Source: Lactiplantibacillus dongliensis
Lineage (GTDB): Bacteria > Bacillota > Bacilli > Lactobacillales > Lactobacillaceae
Assembly (NCBI RefSeq): GCF_005405105.1
Contig: NZ_BJDK01000009.1
Span: forward strand, 41,295-105,294
Direction: 5' to 3'
Length of the DNA: 64,000 nucleotides
The notes under the pieces are model-generated. The model did no database searches, was not told the origin of the DNA, and saw only the letters and a program-made list of their open reading frames with translations. Position numbers and translations under genes: made by a program. Position 1 is the first letter of the stretch. Each line of letters opens with the position of its first letter. Below, piece by piece: positions 61,999 through 64,000 of the stretch.

Positions 61999-62815
61999 CG
62001 ACTAAATGGCTAATGACCGCTGGTGTACTGGGACTGAGTCTCTTTGGCCTAACGACTGGTGCGCAAGCTAAGTCCGTTAATTATTCAGCATTAAAATATG
62101 GCACTAATCAGTCATCGATTGCCAGCAAATACTTTGTCAAGCCGGCAAAAGTGGTTGTTAAACATAAGAAGTATGTGGTGACGATGCATTTGAAGACGGC
62201 CAAGTCGCTGGGGAAGTATCCGGTGCAAGTCTTAAAGGTGAATGGTGCCAAGCCACAGCATGTTCGCAAAGTGCGGGATAAAAAAGGTAATTCGAATATT
62301 TACTATTCCTTTACGACTAAGAACTTGAAGAAAAAAATAACGGCGAAATTATCGATTAACGTCTTACACGTTTATAAAGCGACCCATGCGATGAGCTTCA
62401 AGTTTAAGGCATCACAGTTGCCTAAGTTGAAAGCCCACGTCATCACGAAGGCAGTGGCCACGTCTACCAAGGCGACTAAGGGAACTAGTCTAAAAAAAGG
62501 ACGCACACTGCGGCCAGTTCTTCAGCTAAGTCAGCCGCTAGCAGCAGTGTAACCAAAGTCAGTTCCAAAGCTAAACCGAGTGCTTCAGCTAGTTCTAAGT
62601 CGACTAGCCAAGCCCAATCACCAACGACAACGCAAGCTGATGGTGATCAGGTCAATGCTAAGTCCCAAAAAGGTAAGTCAGTTAAGCCTGCCAAGCACCA
62701 GACACCAGCTACTAGCGAGTCTCCGGATAAACCCGTTTTAATGGGTTCCGTTGCCGGGCTCCTGGTTGTTGTGGGTGGTGCTAGCTGGATAGCACTACGG
62801 TCACATCGGTATTAA
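61995..62815 (+). CDS. NEAT-domain membrane protein; frame change at a slippery A7 site
   Basis: The zero frame runs from ATG 61995 to TAA 62552 (185 residues): signal peptide (ending AQAK), one NEAT-like domain (FVKPAKVVVKHKKYVVTMHL, then MSFKFK), and an odd basic tail after KGTSLKK. In the -1 frame the expected continuation is intact: THTAASSSAKSAASSS, a Ser/Lys linker, then a C-terminal membrane segment (VLMGSVAGLLVVVGGASW) and TAA at 62815. The change point is A-AAA-AAA at 62492-62498, read in the correct phase for -1 slippage. Either one A was lost, or both a short secreted form and a long anchored form are made. No LPxTG motif is seen. Confidence 0.7.
62492..62550 (+). promoter_or_regulatory. 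Candidate -1 frameshift signal
   Basis: Heptamer A-AAA-AAA (62492-62498) in zero-frame phase, spacer GGACGC (6 bases), then a stem ACACTG-CGGC (62505-62514) pairing with GCCG (62534-62537) and CAGTGT (62545-62550), with a 7-base bulge. The zero-frame stop begins on the last base of the stem. Confidence 0.5.
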
Positions 62816-62873
62816 GCACACTAAAAAATCCGTTTAACTAATTAAATTAGCTAAACGGATTTTTTAGTGTGCT
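62815..62873. terminator. Long bidirectional terminator
   Basis: AGCACACTAAAAAATCCG and CGGATTTTTTAGTGTGCT are perfectly inverted, with TTTA/TAAA and CTAATT/ATTAG inside. It serves the NEAT operon and the convergent cat-like gene, whose last codons it contains. Confidence 0.93.
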
Positions 62874-63548
62874 AGTAATTTTTCCGGTTGGTTAAAAGCT
62901 GCTTGTAACTCATTGAAAAAGCGACTGACATGTATACCGTCAGCGGTCGCGTGATGAATCGTGATTGACAGGGGCATCGTCGTCTTTTGCTGCTTAGTGA
63001 CGAATTGACCAGCTTGAAAAATTGGGAAAAAGGTCTTCAAAGGTGTCATTGGTAAGGGCGTGTAACTACTGAAGTTAACCCAAGGCAGGCTACCAATATT
63101 GACTAGGTTAGCGGACTGCGGGGCTTTTGGCATCGGACCAGCGCTATCACGATAAGTGCGCACATCAGCCAAGTATGCTTGATTAAAAACTACAAAGTCG
63201 GCATCATAAGCTGTCCATAGATTAGCCATGGTCTCATCTGCATGCAAAACAGTATAGCTCGGATGTAGGACGTCAAAAGTCACTAATTGGTCGTCGACAT
63301 AACCCACTCGCATTTCTGGGTGCTGCGTCAACAAGCGACTGACTAAGTAGAGATACGCAGGATTAAACTTGAAGGCATGGGCTTTGGTCCATGCTAAGGT
63401 TTTTGTGATGTCTAAGTTGACGGTCAAGCTAAAGCCAGTGGGCATCAGCTTAGTAAAGTAATAAAAGTAATCGCGCCGTGGCCATGTGATCATAGCACCA
63501 GGTCGCTTGGTCGATGGGCGTAAACGCAGTGTTTAAGTCAGTCGTCAT
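62864..63548 (-). pseudogene. Chloramphenicol acetyltransferase-like gene with a frame-breaking insertion
   Basis: The body (from 63493) is a CAT-type acyltransferase. It has PTGFSLTVNLDITKTL, FNPAYLYLVSRLL, and the catalytic SITIHHATADGIHVSRFF (HHxxxDG). The N-terminus lies in another frame from ATG 63548 (after GGGAGGATG): MTTDLNTAFTPIDQATW. CAT proteins join these directly as W-x-R-x-x-F. Here 16 extra bases stand between TGG and CCACGG, and they shift the frame. The insert supplies an ATG (63493) in frame with the body, so a slightly shortened enzyme might still be made by re-initiation. Without the insert the gene would encode 222 residues, a normal size. Confidence 0.75.
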
Positions 63549-63921
63549 GTTGAACATCCTCCCAATCTTTGGGCCGGCGATTGTAACCTTGGTCATCGAA
63601 TGGTTTTAGCTTAGCTAGCCATTTTAACTTCAGCGTTTTCAACGTTTGTCGCATATTAGTGACATCGGCAGTTTCAGCTTGCCATAAAACGGTGTAGTCA
63701 AAATCAGTCGGTGCTTGTGAATTCCAATCTAATTGCAAGGGTGTGTCACGGTAGAAATTCTTATCCAGGTTAAGCTGGTAAAAATGCCAGCGATTGTGCA
63801 GATTGGCCGCAGTATCAATAAATATCTTTTGATTACGGCGATTCTTAATTTGAATCACTCCATAGTAAGTTGGCGCTAATTTGTAAGCGGCGCGTAATTG
63901 TTTCTTGTGTTCAGTATCCAT
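63538..63921 (-). CDS. GIY-YIG-like small protein, degenerate
   Basis: A 127-residue protein. The N-terminus (YYGVIQIKNRRNQKIFIDTAANLHNRWHFYQ, in fragments) matches the lactobacillar GIY-YIG nuclease family, in which the GVY/YIG pairs are relaxed to GVI and FID here. The Arg-like and Glu residues of the catalytic site are not clear. The remaining part has QLDWNSQAPTDFDYTVLWQAE, typical of the same family. The ribosome site before ATG 63921 is weak. It overlaps the cat-like gene start by 11 bases, so the two form an operon. Nuclease activity is doubtful. Confidence 0.7.
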   Translation of the reverse strand: MDTEHKKQLRAAYKLAPTYYGVIQIKNRRNQKIFIDTAANLHNRWHFYQLNLDKNFYRDTPLQLDWNSQAPTDFDYTVLWQAETADVTNMRQTLKTLKLKWLAKLKPFDDQGYNRRPKDWEDVQHDD

Positions 63922-64000
63922 ATTAGAGCCTGTTTTAAAACTAAATATTTTACCGGGTTATATGCATGATCATTCGTATCATGATAAATGCGGTGAAAAT

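Overview
The window looks like chromosomal DNA of a Lactobacillaceae species, most like Lactiplantibacillus (the plantarum/pentosus group). The grounds are a moderate GC content, strong AGGAGG-type ribosome binding sites, three very large LPQT[S/D]-anchored surface proteins with the lactobacillar KxYKxGKxW signal region, MucBP and BspA/DUF285 repeats, and many short one- or two-gene transcription units separated by clear hairpin-T terminators. No rRNA, tRNA, CRISPR array, complete insertion sequence or prophage was seen.

Layout. 0-6 kb: the end of rsgA, an IclR regulator divergent from a short-chain dehydrogenase, and a YtrA-type GntR/ABC transporter operon with a matching operator. 6-7 kb: a relB/dinJ antitoxin with a frameshifted yoeB toxin. 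7-10.5 kb: a MucBP/leucine-rich-repeat adhesin. 10.6-16.5 kb: small genes (HesB/IscA-like protein, TetR, DUF2975 with its HTH partner, a membrane diguanylate cyclase, MarR with DUF2798) and an intact higBA-type toxin-antitoxin pair. 16.5-27 kb: a HelD-like helicase, LysR divergent from two aldo/keto reductases, a frameshifted tautomerase, a SWIM zinc-finger protein, a Ser/Asp-rich lipoprotein, a yoeB remnant joined to a dispersed repeat, and a DUF998-like membrane protein. 27.5-40.3 kb: two BspA-type giants (1525 and about 2579 residues). 40.4-47 kb: mazF with a frameshifted mazE, then two tandem Mur-ligase/peptidase-like fusions, one carrying a CapA domain. 47-57 kb: a HAD phosphatase, a two-component system, a cluster of structured repeats, and a YfhO/CsbB-type/GT-C glycosylation locus. 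57-64 kb: TetR, an Apf-like secreted protein, a degenerate PTS IIA, a NEAT-domain operon, and a disrupted cat-like acyltransferase with a GIY-YIG-like gene.

Most of the window serves the cell envelope: adhesins, cell-wall polymer glycosylation, Mur-ligase/CapA proteins, NEAT proteins and a two-component system. Small regulators and toxin-antitoxin modules lie between these loci. Several genes have broken reading frames: two yoeB copies, mazE, a tautomerase, cat and the second NEAT gene. The NEAT break lies exactly at an A-AAA-AAA heptamer followed six bases later by a potential stem, so it may be programmed frameshifting rather than decay.

The two least familiar signals are that possible recoding site and a dispersed, hairpin-rich repeat family of four copies. 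Different repeat copies keep the same stems with different bases. One copy ends inside a yoeB gene, and another abuts the response-regulator start.
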